A stretch of DNA of 45,987 nt from Sutterella sp. (GCA_019418605.1 DYBN01000057.1:1-45987); one strand, 5' to 3'; shown: positions 8,855-17,101, numbered from the stretch's first letter. A program made the numbers and translations. The notes: a model not told the origin generated them from the letters alone.

Positions 8855-8902
8855 GCCGCCCCGAGGGCCGCCCCGGGAGCCGCCCCGGGAGCCGCCCCGG
8901 GG
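8855..8902. repeat. four tandem copies of a 12-bp GC-rich unit
   Basis: The unit GCCGCCCCGGGA occurs four times without gaps; copies 2 and 3 are identical, while 1 and 4 differ at one or two bases at the 3' side. It lies in the 366-bp gap between argB and the lipoprotein gene. ORFs run through it in several frames and give PGR- or APG-type repeats, but none has a credible start or homology, so it is called non-coding. Confidence 0.8.
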
Positions 8903-9037
8903 GCCGCGGGCGCTGCAGGCGCCCTGCGCGAGAGCCTTTCAAAGTCAAACGGGCTTCAACCCCGGGTGAAAAGAAAAGCCCCGCACCCGAAACGGGCGGC
9001 ATCCCAATGGCTATGCCGGCTGACCCGAGGCGAGCCG

Positions 9038-9943
9038 CTAGCGAAAGACTCTGCTGCCGTCAGCTTCAAGAATCCGCGCCTCGCGTACGGTCTTTGCATC
9101 GATTTTCTCCGGCGCAAGGTAAACGTAAAAGCCCGCGGGCGCCGTGCGCAGCGCTTCGAGCAAAAGCGCATCGCGCTGGTTGCCGGGCATTGCGCCCTCA
9201 AATGTCAAAGCCGTGGCCCAGATCTTCCAGTGCGCGCCCGCTTCCATCCGATCGCGGCCGTTGAGCCACGCGGGCGGCACATGCGAGTCGCCCCGCCCCG
9301 CGAGCACCGAGAGCTTGATTTTGCAAGGCGCGCGCACCGAGCAGGGGCCGCCCGCCTCTGCAGGCTCGGTGAGCGTCACGGTCGCCGCGCTGCGCAGCAC
9401 CCCCTCTTCATCGGTGATGCTTTCCTCCTCAAGGTTTACCGAAGCAACCTCAAGGCGCGCGGCCGCCTCGAGCACGGCTGCGCTCAGGCGCCGCAAGGCC
9501 CAAAGGGCTGCTTCTTCGCGCGAGGGGTGCGCGGACTCGGAGACATAGGCAAACCAGTGATTGAGGCTCTCAAAGTAGACCGTATCCGACTTCCAGCCCA
9601 AGCCGTTGAAGTCAAGCCCCGCGCCCGTTGAAAAGCCCGCGCCGCCGCCTGAGGCGGAAGTTCCAACGCCCAGCCCCTGCAAAGGAGAGTTTGCCAGCAG
9701 CGTCACGCCCAGATTGCGCATCCAGTGCGTGCGCCGTTCAACGGCGCGGTATTGATTCTCCGCGGAGAGGCCCTCGGGCAGCCGCAAAATGCCGAACTCG
9801 CGTCCAAGGTTGCCCGCGTAGGACAAGGAGACGTCGTAGTGCGTGCGCACCTCGGGCGTTGTGTGCGGAATAACGGGAGAGGTCGTGCAGGCGGTCAAGA
9901 ACATCGCGCCGGCGGCAAAAAGAGCAAGCGTGCGGTTGCGCAT
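9038..9943 (-). CDS. predicted lipoprotein of unknown function
   Basis: A 301-residue protein with a lipoprotein signal: charged MRNR start, hydrophobic stretch, and a lipobox LTAC ending at C19, so it is probably anchored in the outer membrane. I do not recognise the rest, which holds a Gly/Ser/Ala-rich segment around 85-105 and a later pair of cysteines. The start at 9943 is preferred because AAGGA lies ten bases before it; a TTG six codons upstream would overlap that site. It stands alone between argB and hslU on the minus strand. Confidence 0.75.
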   Translation of the reverse strand: MRNRTLALFAAGAMFLTACTTSPVIPHTTPEVRTHYDVSLSYAGNLGREFGILRLPEGLSAENQYRAVERRTHWMRNLGVTLLANSPLQGLGVGTSASGGGAGFSTGAGLDFNGLGWKSDTVYFESLNHWFAYVSESAHPSREEAALWALRRLSAAVLEAAARLEVASVNLEEESITDEEGVLRSAATVTLTEPAEAGGPCSVRAPCKIKLSVLAGRGDSHVPPAWLNGRDRMEAGAHWKIWATALTFEGAMPGNQRDALLLEALRTAPAGFYVYLAPEKIDAKTVREARILEADGSRVFR

Positions 9944-10106
9944 AAAAAGGCGTTCCTTCAAAAGTGTTTGCTTGGAGCGTCAGTTGCGAGGGCTTTGGGC
10001 GGCGCAAAACCACGGCCGCCTCCGAGCCCTTCAGAGGGAAAACCCGCATTCTACTGAAAAGTTTGCCTTAAATTAGATGCTAACCCCTAGAAAATTTTAA
10101 ATTTTT

Positions 10107-10137
10107 CCTTTGGATAAAAAATATCCCCGCCCAAAGG
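10107..10137. other. inverted repeat between the lipoprotein gene and hslU
   Basis: CCTTTGG (10107-10113) and CCAAAGG (10131-10137) are exact complements, and inside them GGATA and TATCC form an alternative stem. The surrounding 246 bp are AT-rich for this genome, as promoter regions are. It could sit in the control region of the lipoprotein gene or attenuate transcription running out of hslU. No T-run supports a classical terminator. Confidence 0.4.
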
Positions 10138-10207
10138 ACTTGCCTTCGGACAGGGAGATTGACATTGCTTTGCGCTCGCCCATGGCAGCGGGCGGGCCCG
10201 CGCCTTT

Positions 10208-11560
10208 TTAGAGCACGTATCGAGACAGATCGTCGTTGCCCGCGATGGCTCCCAAGTGCGCCGTCACGTAGGCCTCGTCGATTTCAAGCTCCATGCTGCT
10301 GCGGTTGCCCGCCTCAAAGCTCACCTCTTCAAGAAGCTTTTCCATGACGGTGTGCAGTCTGCGCGCGCCGATGTTTTCGGTGCGCTCGTTGACTTCATAG
10401 GCGTAGCGGGCAATTGCCTTGACCGCGCCGTCGGTAAAGCGCACCTGCGCGCCGTCGGCCCCCAAAAGCGCCTGGTACTGCTTGACGATCGAGGCGTCGG
10501 TCGCGGTGAGGATGCGCTCGAAGTCTTCGCACGTGAGGCTCTTTAACTCCACGCGAATGGGAAGGCGCCCCTGCAGCTCCGGCACAAGGTCCGAGGGCTT
10601 TGAGAGGTGAAAGGCCCCCGAGCAGATGAAAAGCACGTGATCGGTGCGCACCCACCCGTACTTGGTCTTGACCGACGTGCCCTCGATCAAGGGCAGAAGG
10701 TCGCGCTGCACGCCTTCGCGCGAGACGTCGGCGCCGCCCGTTTCGCCTCCGCGGGCGATCTTGTCAATTTCGTCGATGAAGACGATGCCGTTGTTTTCGA
10801 CGTTTTCAATGGCCTCGTGCGTGAGGTCGTTTTCGTCGATCAAGCGCGATGCCTCCTCATCGGTGTAGAGCTCGAGCACCTCCTTGATGGGCAGGCGGCG
10901 CTTTTCGCGCTGCCTTGCGTTGATGCGGTCAAAGACGCCCTGCAGCTGATTTTCCAGATCGTCCATCCCCTCGGGGGCGATCATGTTGAAGGCGGGCACG
11001 CGCGCGGGCACGTCGGCCTCGACGACCTTGTCGTCCAAGCGCCCCGCGCGCAGATCCTCGCGAAAGCGGCGCCGCGCGGCGTTTTCAACCGGCTTGGCGG
11101 CCGTCCCGTCGGGGTTTGTGACCGAGGTCGCAGGCGGCACGAGAAGATCAAGGACGCGCTCCTGTGCCGCTTCCTGGGCCCGCGCGCGCACCTTCTTCTT
11201 TTGGTTTTCACGCACGAGCTTCATGCCGGCTTCCATCAGATCGCGCACGATGGACTCGACATTTCGGCCCACGTAGCCCACTTCGGTGAACTTCGTTGCC
11301 TCCGTCTTCACAAAGGGCGCGTCGGTGAGCCTTGCCAGGCGCCGGGCGATTTCGGTTTTGCCCACGCCCGTGGGACCGATCATGAGGATGTTTTTCGGAG
11401 TGATTTCCGAGTGCAGGGGCTCGGGCACGCGCGAGCGCCTCCAGCGGTTTCTGAGCGCCACCGCCACGGCTCTCTTGGCCTCGGACTGCCCCACAATGTA
11501 CTTATCGAGTTCGCTGACGATTTCCCGCGGCGTCATCATGCCGCGCTCAACATTGGCCAT
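10208..11560 (-). CDS. hslU: ATP-dependent protease ATPase subunit HslU (ClpY)
   Basis: The AAA+ unfoldase that feeds substrates into the HslV peptidase. The 450-residue protein has Walker A GPTGVGKT at 62-69, the GYVGRNVES pore-loop region at 95-103, Walker B VFIDEID at about 260-266 and the variable I-domain between them. The C-terminus SRYVL matches the tail that inserts into HslV. AAAGGAG precedes the ATG. It lies 66 bp after hslV, the usual order of the operon. Confidence 0.97.
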   Translation of the reverse strand: MANVERGMMTPREIVSELDKYIVGQSEAKRAVAVALRNRWRRSRVPEPLHSEITPKNILMIGPTGVGKTEIARRLARLTDAPFVKTEATKFTEVGYVGRNVESIVRDLMEAGMKLVRENQKKKVRARAQEAAQERVLDLLVPPATSVTNPDGTAAKPVENAARRRFREDLRAGRLDDKVVEADVPARVPAFNMIAPEGMDDLENQLQGVFDRINARQREKRRLPIKEVLELYTDEEASRLIDENDLTHEAIENVENNGIVFIDEIDKIARGGETGGADVSREGVQRDLLPLIEGTSVKTKYGWVRTDHVLFICSGAFHLSKPSDLVPELQGRLPIRVELKSLTCEDFERILTATDASIVKQYQALLGADGAQVRFTDGAVKAIARYAYEVNERTENIGARRLHTVMEKLLEEVSFEAGNRSSMELEIDEAYVTAHLGAIAGNDDLSRYVL

Positions 11561-11626
11561 GAAACCGGCTCCTTTCTTGTTTTTGCGTGGTTTCGTTTGC
11601 GGATGCGTGCGTGCGCGGCGATTTTC

Positions 11627-12166
11627 TTAGCCGCCGAGCACTTCCACAATATGGTTCTGATTGGTGTAGATGCACAGGTCCCCTGCGATTTTGAGGGACT
11701 CCCGCACGATTTCCTCGGCGCCCATCTCGGTGTGCGCCACGAGCGCGCGCGCCGCCGACAAGGCGTAGTTGCCGCCCGAGCCGATGGCGGCAATGCCGCC
11801 TTCGGGCTCGATCACGTCGCCGTTGCCCGAGACAATGAGCGTGCTCGTTTCGTCGGCCACGATCATCATCGCCTCAAGATGGCGCAGCGCGCGGTCCGTG
11901 CGCCAGAGTTTGGCGAGTTCAACCGAGGCGCGCATCAGGTGGCCCGAGTGCTTCTCAAGCATCCCCTCAAAGCGCTCAAGAAGCGTAAAGGCATCGGCCG
12001 TGGCGCCTGCAAAACCCACCAGAATGCGGTCGTGAAACACGCGGCGCACCTTGCGCGCCGTGGCCTTGAAAACCACGTTGCCAAGCGTCACCTGGCCGTC
12101 GCCGCCCATGGCGACGCACTTGCCGCGGCGCACGCTCACGATGGTCGTTCCGTGAAGCTGTTCCAT
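11627..12166 (-). CDS. hslV: ATP-dependent protease peptidase subunit HslV (ClpQ)
   Basis: The proteasome-like, threonine-dependent peptidase of the HslUV complex. The 179-residue start at 12166 is chosen because AGGAAAAC precedes it and it leaves a short propeptide MEQLHG before TTIVSVRR; the threonine after the propeptide is the expected nucleophile. GDGQVTLG and SGGNYALSAARAL are conserved family segments. A longer in-frame extension upstream has no homology. No sigma-32-type promoter is recognised upstream. Confidence 0.96.
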   Translation of the reverse strand: MEQLHGTTIVSVRRGKCVAMGGDGQVTLGNVVFKATARKVRRVFHDRILVGFAGATADAFTLLERFEGMLEKHSGHLMRASVELAKLWRTDRALRHLEAMMIVADETSTLIVSGNGDVIEPEGGIAAIGSGGNYALSAARALVAHTEMGAEEIVRESLKIAGDLCIYTNQNHIVEVLGG

Positions 12167-12356
12167 TTTTGTTTTCCTGCGCTCTGATTCAAAAAAGGGA
12201 TCGCCCGGTCCTGCCCAAGCCAAAAGTCCGGCGCCCCCCTTTCTCGGGATGGTTGTTTGAAAAAAGAAATCGGCACAAGCCGGAAAATGAAGACAAGGGC
12301 GCAAAAGATGCGCCGAGGCCGGATCAACGCCGAGACCGGCGCACCCGGCCTGTAAG

Positions 12357-12383
12357 AAAAAAGGAAGGCATGGGGCGCCTTCC
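12357..12383 (-). terminator. intrinsic terminator after dksA
   Basis: On the minus strand GGAAGGC pairs with GCCTTCC across a 7-base loop, followed directly by six T residues. It lies in the 371-bp gap between dksA and hslV. That gap also holds a GGGGGC/GCCCCC hairpin near 12450 and otherwise no gene. Confidence 0.8.
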
Positions 12384-12537
12384 CGTCGATAAATTGAAAG
12401 TTTGCGGCAAAAAGCAAAGCGCTTCGGTTGCCCCTGCAATTTCATCGGTCAAGGGGGCCGATGCGCCCCCTTTTGCCGTCGGCACTCTTTTTAAAAGAGC
12501 ACCTCGTTCCAAAACGTCGCCGAATGCCGGCGGCGCG

Positions 12538-12957
12538 TCAGTCGCCGAACATCTTCTGCTTGATCTCGCGGCGCTCCTGCGCTTCAAGCGAGAGCGTGGC
12601 GGTCGGGCGCGCGAGCAGCCGGGCCACGCCGATGGGCTCGCCCGTTTCCTCGCACCAGCCGTAGTCGCCGTCGTCAATGCGCTTGATGGCGGCCTGAACC
12701 TTCTTCAAGAGCTTGCGTTCCCTGTCGCGCGTTCTCAATTCCAATGCATGCTCTTCTTCGATCGTGGCACGGTCGGCCGGATCGGGCACAACGGTCGATT
12801 CGCGCAGATTTTCCGTCGTCTGGCCGGCGTTGTGGCGCAGCTGCGCCTCCATCTGCATCAGACGATTGCGGAAGAACTCGAGCTGGCGCTCATTCATGTA
12901 GTCCTTCTCGGGCATCGCCAGGAGTTCCTGCTCGGTCAATAGTTTCTTCGTTGCCAT
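12538..12957 (-). CDS. dksA: RNA polymerase-binding transcription factor DksA, zinc-free type
   Basis: DksA enters the RNA polymerase secondary channel and, with ppGpp, retunes transcription in the stringent response. The 139-residue protein has the coiled-coil tip motif DPADRA at 59-64, matching D71/D74/A76 of E. coli. The C-terminal globular domain keeps the fold signature GEPIGVARLLARPTA. Of the four zinc cysteines of the classical protein only C102 remains; the other positions are T105, S123 and A126. This is the single-cysteine form known from other proteobacteria. Family knowledge says such forms can work without zinc. Confidence 0.95.
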   Translation of the reverse strand: MATKKLLTEQELLAMPEKDYMNERQLEFFRNRLMQMEAQLRHNAGQTTENLRESTVVPDPADRATIEEEHALELRTRDRERKLLKKVQAAIKRIDDGDYGWCEETGEPIGVARLLARPTATLSLEAQERREIKQKMFGD

Positions 12958-13053
12958 AGTGCTTTCTTTTCACTCGAAAGAGGCCTTTTTTCAGGGCCCT
13001 TCCGGGCCTTGAAAAGGCTTCTCCCTGATTCCAAGGGCTCTTTTAGGCCGCAA

Positions 13054-13081
13054 ACGATAGCATAGTTTTTTGGTATTGCAA
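13054..13081 (-). promoter_or_regulatory. probable sigma-70 promoter of dksA
   Basis: On the minus strand TTGCAA is followed after 16 bp by TATCGT, preceded by TG to give an extended -10, TGCTATCGT. It lies about 100 bp before the dksA start and points at it. The same TGCTATCGT occurs upstream of ptsN. Confidence 0.55.
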
Positions 13082-13122
13082 GGTGTCTGAAACCTTGATT
13101 TTCAAAGCCAGAGGCACCCGTG

Positions 13123-13164
13123 AAAAAACAGCCGCGGGAGAAAAGCACTCGCCCTGCGGCTGTT
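13123..13164 (-). terminator. intrinsic terminator of the autotransporter gene
   Basis: On the minus strand AACAGCCGC-A-GGG pairs with CCC-GCGGCTGTT and is followed by TTTT. It starts 46 bp after the autotransporter stop. Confidence 0.8.
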
Positions 13165-13209
13165 TGTTGTCACAAATCCCTCAATTGCATGCGGTCATGC
13201 AAAAGGGAA

Positions 13210-15421
13210 TTACCAGACGAACTTCGCGCCCAGATTCAGTCTCCAATCAAGGTCGATGTCGCCGCCGGCAGAGCGCTGAACATCCGCAAAGAAGATCGTG
13301 TTGTCTCCCATCCGGTAGTCGGCGCCCACGGAGAACTCAACCCAGGTGGAATCGAGCTCTTCACTCATGTGAATGGCATCGTTGTTGCCCAGCGCACGGA
13401 AGGTCCCGTCCACGTCGCCCAGGAAGTCATGCAGCGCAGAAACCCGGGCATACACCGAGCCCTTGTCGTCCGGGAAGGAAAGTCCTCCCATCACGCCGAT
13501 GCGGCCGATCAAGGAGTCAGTCGAATCAACCTCGATGTGCCGGGCCGCGGTTGTTTCACTGTCGCTGCCAAGGCGCGAATACAAAACCTGAATCTGCGGC
13601 TCGACAAAGGCGTTCATCGGCAAATCAAAGCGATGGCCGGTTTCAATGCCAAAAATAAAGCCCGTCTGATCCAGGGATCCGCTGTCGGCATCTACGCCGG
13701 AGACTCCGCGGAAGTCGAAATCACTCGAAAGCCGGCCGATCTTGGCCACGGCATCGACAAAGGAGCCGCTTTCGTGCGTCCACAAAGCGTAGAGAGCGCC
13801 AGCATAGGTGTCGGAGTCATTCTCGCCGTGCGTGAATTCTCCGTTGCCCTTGGTGTACGAAAGCGAGGCGCCCAGCACCCAAGAAGAGCCCACCTTGACG
13901 TCTCCGCCAACCTCAATGGTCTGGAACTGGTTGGAGACGTCGCGGCCGTCATAGGAATACTCGCCGCCGTTAAAGCGCACCCACGCGCCGAAGGAGGCGG
14001 GATTTGTTCTGAGCGTCGCCATGCGGTCGGTGATGTTGGTCGTCTCATTGCGCCAGGCGACCATCGTCAAGGCGGCAATGTCCATCGTGGACTCGGTGAG
14101 CTCGGAGGCCAGAGTCTGCGTCGTCACATTTCCCTGATCGTCGGCCGTGCGGACCACATTCCAAGCCGCATTGCCGACGGATGCCGAATAGTTCTCCTCG
14201 CGGCCAAGGTTGACCTGCTCGTCGAGGTAGGAAACGGCTTCGTCTCTGCTCAAGGCGGCAACTGCATCACCGGTAACGGACACGATCGTCGCTTCCGTCG
14301 TGTTCTCTCCGATCTCAAAAGAACCCAGGCTGTCGTTGTAGACGGCATTGATGTTGACCGCATCGCCGGCAAGAGACTTCACGCGGAAGTCGCCGTCGAT
14401 CTGAACATTGACCGGCTGCGCGGAGGTGCCCGAGCGCAGCGTCATTTCCGTGGATGCCGCGTTGACGTTTCCGCCGAAGGCAACGGCAGGCGCCGTCAAA
14501 TTGATCGAAGCCTTGTCCGAAGCACCGTATACCGTATCGTCCACGGCATTCTCGCCGCCGGAGATGACGATCGCCTGACCGGCCGAAGCGACAACGGAAG
14601 CCGTGCCGCCATTTTCATACCCGTAAATTTCGATGCCGTTCGTCGCCCCGTCAATCACCACATTGTCAACGGCTTCGACGGTCAGCGTGGAGTTGGCGCC
14701 CTCAATGCCGCTGCCGACGATGACGGCGCGGCTCTGCGTGCTTTGAAGCGAAACGTCCTTGGCCTTGAGCTGAATGCTCTGAGCATTCTCGTACCCCGTC
14801 GTGTAGCCGTAGGCGTCCACGTCGACGGCAAAGCTCGTTGTCTTGATGTCGATGACGCCGGTTTCCCCGCCGTCAAGATTGATGGTCGATGCTCCGCCGC
14901 TGTTGGTCGCCCAGATGCCGTGAGAGGAGCGGACGCTGAAGTTGTCAAAGCCCGAAGCCTGCACGGTTCCGGAATGCGTCACGATGGCGTACGTGTTCAC
15001 CAGCGGATTGGCGTCCGTGCCGAGCTCGATGGAGCGGATGTTTTCAAAAGAGATCGTCGGGCCGTGCAAAACGTAGAGGCCCTGGATGGCATAGCCGTCG
15101 CCCGATCCCGTGTGGTCGGCCAGCATGACGAAGGAATCAAAGTCCTTGAACGTCGTGGTTCCGCCGATCACGGAAAGCGTTGCACCATTTCCCCTGCCGC
15201 GGTCATCGCTGATTGTCAGCGTGTTTGATCCGTTGCCCGTCAGAGTCAGATCCTGCGAGATGTCGCCATAGCCAGGCAGTACGACATCTTCTGTGTAGCT
15301 TTCATCAGATGTAGGAAAGTTTCCGTCCGGGGCGGGAAATCCCTCAGCTAAGGCAGTTACTGCCCCCCCCCATGAAAATTGAGGCAATCGCCGTTGCGAT
15401 TGCCGTCTTGGTCAGATTCAT
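13210..15421 (-). CDS. autotransporter adhesin, out of frame by one base at a G9 tract (phase-OFF form)
   Basis: A type Va autotransporter. Translation should begin at ATG 15421, which has AAGGA eight bases upstream and encodes a clean signal peptide start, MNLTKTAIATAIASIF. The frame then meets nine G residues (15363-15371) and ends 7 codons later. With eight Gs the frame continues as MGGAVTALA-EG, a perfect signal-peptidase site, to give 736 residues. The passenger (about 30-440) is rich in G, S, T and N with beta-helix-like repeats. A helical linker follows, and the last 270 or so residues form an outer-membrane beta-barrel ending in KFVW. As read here the barrel frame is open only from an internal ATG without an export signal. 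Adhesin function is inferred from the architecture. A sequencing error in the G run would give the same picture. Confidence 0.85.
15363..15371 (-). repeat. homopolymeric G9 tract in autotransporter signal-peptide codons
   Basis: Nine Gs on the coding strand (nine Cs on the plus strand) lie between codons for the hydrophobic core and the cleavage site. The full gene from 15421 to 13210 is 2212 bases, one more than a multiple of three. Loss of one G restores the reading frame. This is the standard design of slipped-strand phase variation. Confidence 0.8.
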
Positions 15422-15453
15422 TGCAAGTTTCCTTGTATTTGATTTTTTTCAAG

Positions 15454-15493
15454 CGGCAGTCAAGGGGACAAAGTGTCCGCCGTCAAACTGCCG
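15454..15493. promoter_or_regulatory. nested inverted repeat upstream of the autotransporter
   Basis: CGGCAGT (15454-15460) pairs with ACTGCCG (15487-15493); inside, GGACA-AAG-TGTCC forms a second stem. It starts 33 bp before the autotransporter ATG, and minus-strand TTGACT, a possible -35 element, overlaps its left arm. It may be an operator or a leader structure. No T-run follows on the minus strand, so it is not a terminator for the gene upstream. Confidence 0.45.
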
Positions 15494-15615
15494 ACAGGCA
15501 TTTTATTTTTCGGACCCTCCGACCGCAAAAGCTCTTTCAACCCGCAAGCACTGCTGTAGCCAAGTACGCCCCGCGCACCAGTGCCGTCCACGAGCCGATG
15601 TTGAATGCGAGCGCC

Positions 15616-16983
15616 TCAGGACTCATCGAGAACGCCGTGCTTCTCGAGAGCACCCGCAAGCATTCTTATCCCTTCAAAAGGATCGGAAATTGCCGCCGGC
15701 CTCAAGCTCTCGCCCGCGCCCTGACGCGGCTCCCTGCCCGCATCATCCCCGTGCGCCCCTCCTGCAAGGGCGGCGGCAGTTTTGTGCACGGCCCGAAGGC
15801 CGGCAAGGATATCGGCGCTGCGGCACTGCGTGCGGTCTTCGACGAAGGTCACGACAAGGCCTGCAGCTTCATCAGGACGATACAGACGGCCGTCAAGGAC
15901 GCGGGCAAGCGCTTGGGCAACGCGCCCGCGCTCAAAACGAAGGCTGGTGACGAAAAAGAACTTGCCGCTTGTTTCCGCAAGAGCCGGGTCTGCCGCCCGC
16001 ACGACGGCAATGCTACCTTCGTCAAGCCCCGCCCATGCGCAAAGCGCCGCGTCCGGGGGAGCTGCCTCGGGAAGCGCCGGCAGAACGCGGATTTGAAGCG
16101 CGCCCTCCCCGCTGTCGCCCAAGACGCACGTGTCGGCCTCTTCGGCCGACTTATCTTCAAAGCGCTTTTCAATCTGCGCGAGTTCCTCTCCGTGGTCTTT
16201 GCCGAGGGAAAAGCAGTAGTCGCAGCGCTTGGTGCTGATGAGAAAATCAGCAAATTCTTTTTGTGCGTACGGAGCGCCGCAGGCCGTCACGGCCCCCGAG
16301 AGGTCCATGCCGCGGACGATGCGAAGTAGGCGCGAGGCCTCTTTGCTTGAATTCTCTTCGTTCTCATCGAAGCGAATTTGGCGCACGCTCAATGCGCCCG
16401 CCGCATCAAAAAGAGCAAGCCGGCAGCTGCCGCGCCGGTCACCGTTTCTCAAAGATCCCGCAGTGGGGCAACCGCCGGTCCCAAAGCACGCCAAAAGCGG
16501 CGCCGCCAAGTTTTCAACGGCGCCCTCGCCCATGCGGCCCAGGATCTTGTAGATGCTGCAAAGCGCCTCTTCAGCGGCCGCCTCGGGCGGAAAGTCAAAC
16601 CTCTCTTTAAAAAGCGCCGCATGCCGGCTGCAGAAATGAGCAACCTGCCGAGTAGACGACGCGCCCGCGAGATCAGCCAAAAGAACAACGAGCGCCGCAC
16701 CCGCAAGAGAGAAGGCGACTTCCTGCGCGTGCGTCTCTTGGCTTCCTTTCGTTTTCGCCCTGCGCCGGGCCGCCATGAAGGGGCGGTTGTCCGAAGGCTG
16801 GAGTTTTCTCAGATCCGTCACGCCCGCGGGCAGGATGCCGAGCGTTCTCGAAGAAAGCGTCCGGCTGTTTTTGGTTTTGGGATCGTACTGGCTCTTGACC
16901 TCCTGAACGTAGTACGAGCCGTCCTTTCTTTTGCGCTTGACAATGGAGGTGTGAACGGTGCCTGCGGATCCAATCTTGGGCAT
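15616..16983 (-). CDS. transposase-derived protein lacking the DDE catalytic residues
   Basis: A 455-residue ORF related end to end to the transposase at 364-1827. Shared landmarks are an N-terminal DGSYYVQ...YDPKTKNSR segment (21-41), LAGASSTRQVAHF (105-117, against LAGGSNCMQIADY), FPPEAAAEEAL, a GMDLSGAVTACGAPYAQ stretch (225-241) and WAGLDEGSI (317-325, against WPGLNEGTI). The second catalytic aspartate is G236 here. The first falls in an ACFGTGG segment without an aspartate, and HWAIE is replaced by sequence around RLYRPDE (367-372). The ORF is uninterrupted, has its own AGGAG five bases before the ATG and is not flanked by recognisable IS ends. This fits a domesticated, non-mobile DNA-binding protein; simple decay of a recent copy is the alternative. 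It lies 194 bp upstream of the autotransporter on the same strand. Confidence 0.7.
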   Translation of the reverse strand: MPKIGSAGTVHTSIVKRKRKDGSYYVQEVKSQYDPKTKNSRTLSSRTLGILPAGVTDLRKLQPSDNRPFMAARRRAKTKGSQETHAQEVAFSLAGAALVVLLADLAGASSTRQVAHFCSRHAALFKERFDFPPEAAAEEALCSIYKILGRMGEGAVENLAAPLLACFGTGGCPTAGSLRNGDRRGSCRLALFDAAGALSVRQIRFDENEENSSKEASRLLRIVRGMDLSGAVTACGAPYAQKEFADFLISTKRCDYCFSLGKDHGEELAQIEKRFEDKSAEEADTCVLGDSGEGALQIRVLPALPEAAPPDAALCAWAGLDEGSIAVVRAADPALAETSGKFFFVTSLRFERGRVAQALARVLDGRLYRPDEAAGLVVTFVEDRTQCRSADILAGLRAVHKTAAALAGGAHGDDAGREPRQGAGESLRPAAISDPFEGIRMLAGALEKHGVLDES

Positions 16984-17016
16984 ACCGGCTCCTCTTCGAG
17001 CTGCTTTTTTTTGAGC

Positions 17017-17032
17017 GCCGCAGCGCTGCGGC
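17017..17032. promoter_or_regulatory. 16-bp perfect palindrome before the transposase-derived gene
   Basis: GCCGCAGCGCTGCGGC is its own reverse complement and lies 34 bp upstream of the ATG at 16983. It could be an operator for that gene. A hairpin role is also possible, as it follows the terminator of the COG0523 gene. Confidence 0.4.
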
Positions 17033-17034
17033 AA

Positions 17035-17074
17035 AAAATCAAAAACGGCCGGGATTTGATTGACGTCCCGGCCG
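17035..17074 (-). terminator. intrinsic terminator of the COG0523 GTPase gene
   Basis: CGGCCGGGA and TCCCGGCCG form a perfect 9-bp stem with an 11-base loop. On the minus strand it is followed by TTTTTGATTTTTT. It lies 27 bp after the stop codon. Confidence 0.85.
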
Positions 17075-17101
17075 AATCTGCAGTAAAGCGACCGCCTCCT
17101 G

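Noticed and set aside
8855..8902. CRISPR-like array
   Set aside because: The 12-bp units abut with no spacers and no cas gene is present; the same applies to the 11-bp repeats at 31808-31851.
8685..9002. A minus-strand 105-codon frame through the tandem repeat
   Set aside because: No ribosome-binding site, low complexity, and the frame depends entirely on the GC-rich repeat.
10607..12187. A 526-codon plus-strand open frame across hslU and hslV
   Set aside because: It is a shadow of two unmistakable genes in GC-rich DNA, rich in His, Arg and Ala with no motif.
12167..12300. Sigma-32 heat-shock promoter before hslV
   Set aside because: No CTTGAAA and CCCATNT pair at suitable spacing was found.
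13120..15228. A 702-codon plus-strand open frame antisense to the autotransporter
   Set aside because: It mirrors the codon pattern of the minus-strand gene, has no start signal or recognisable domain, and the opposite frame encodes a clear passenger and barrel.
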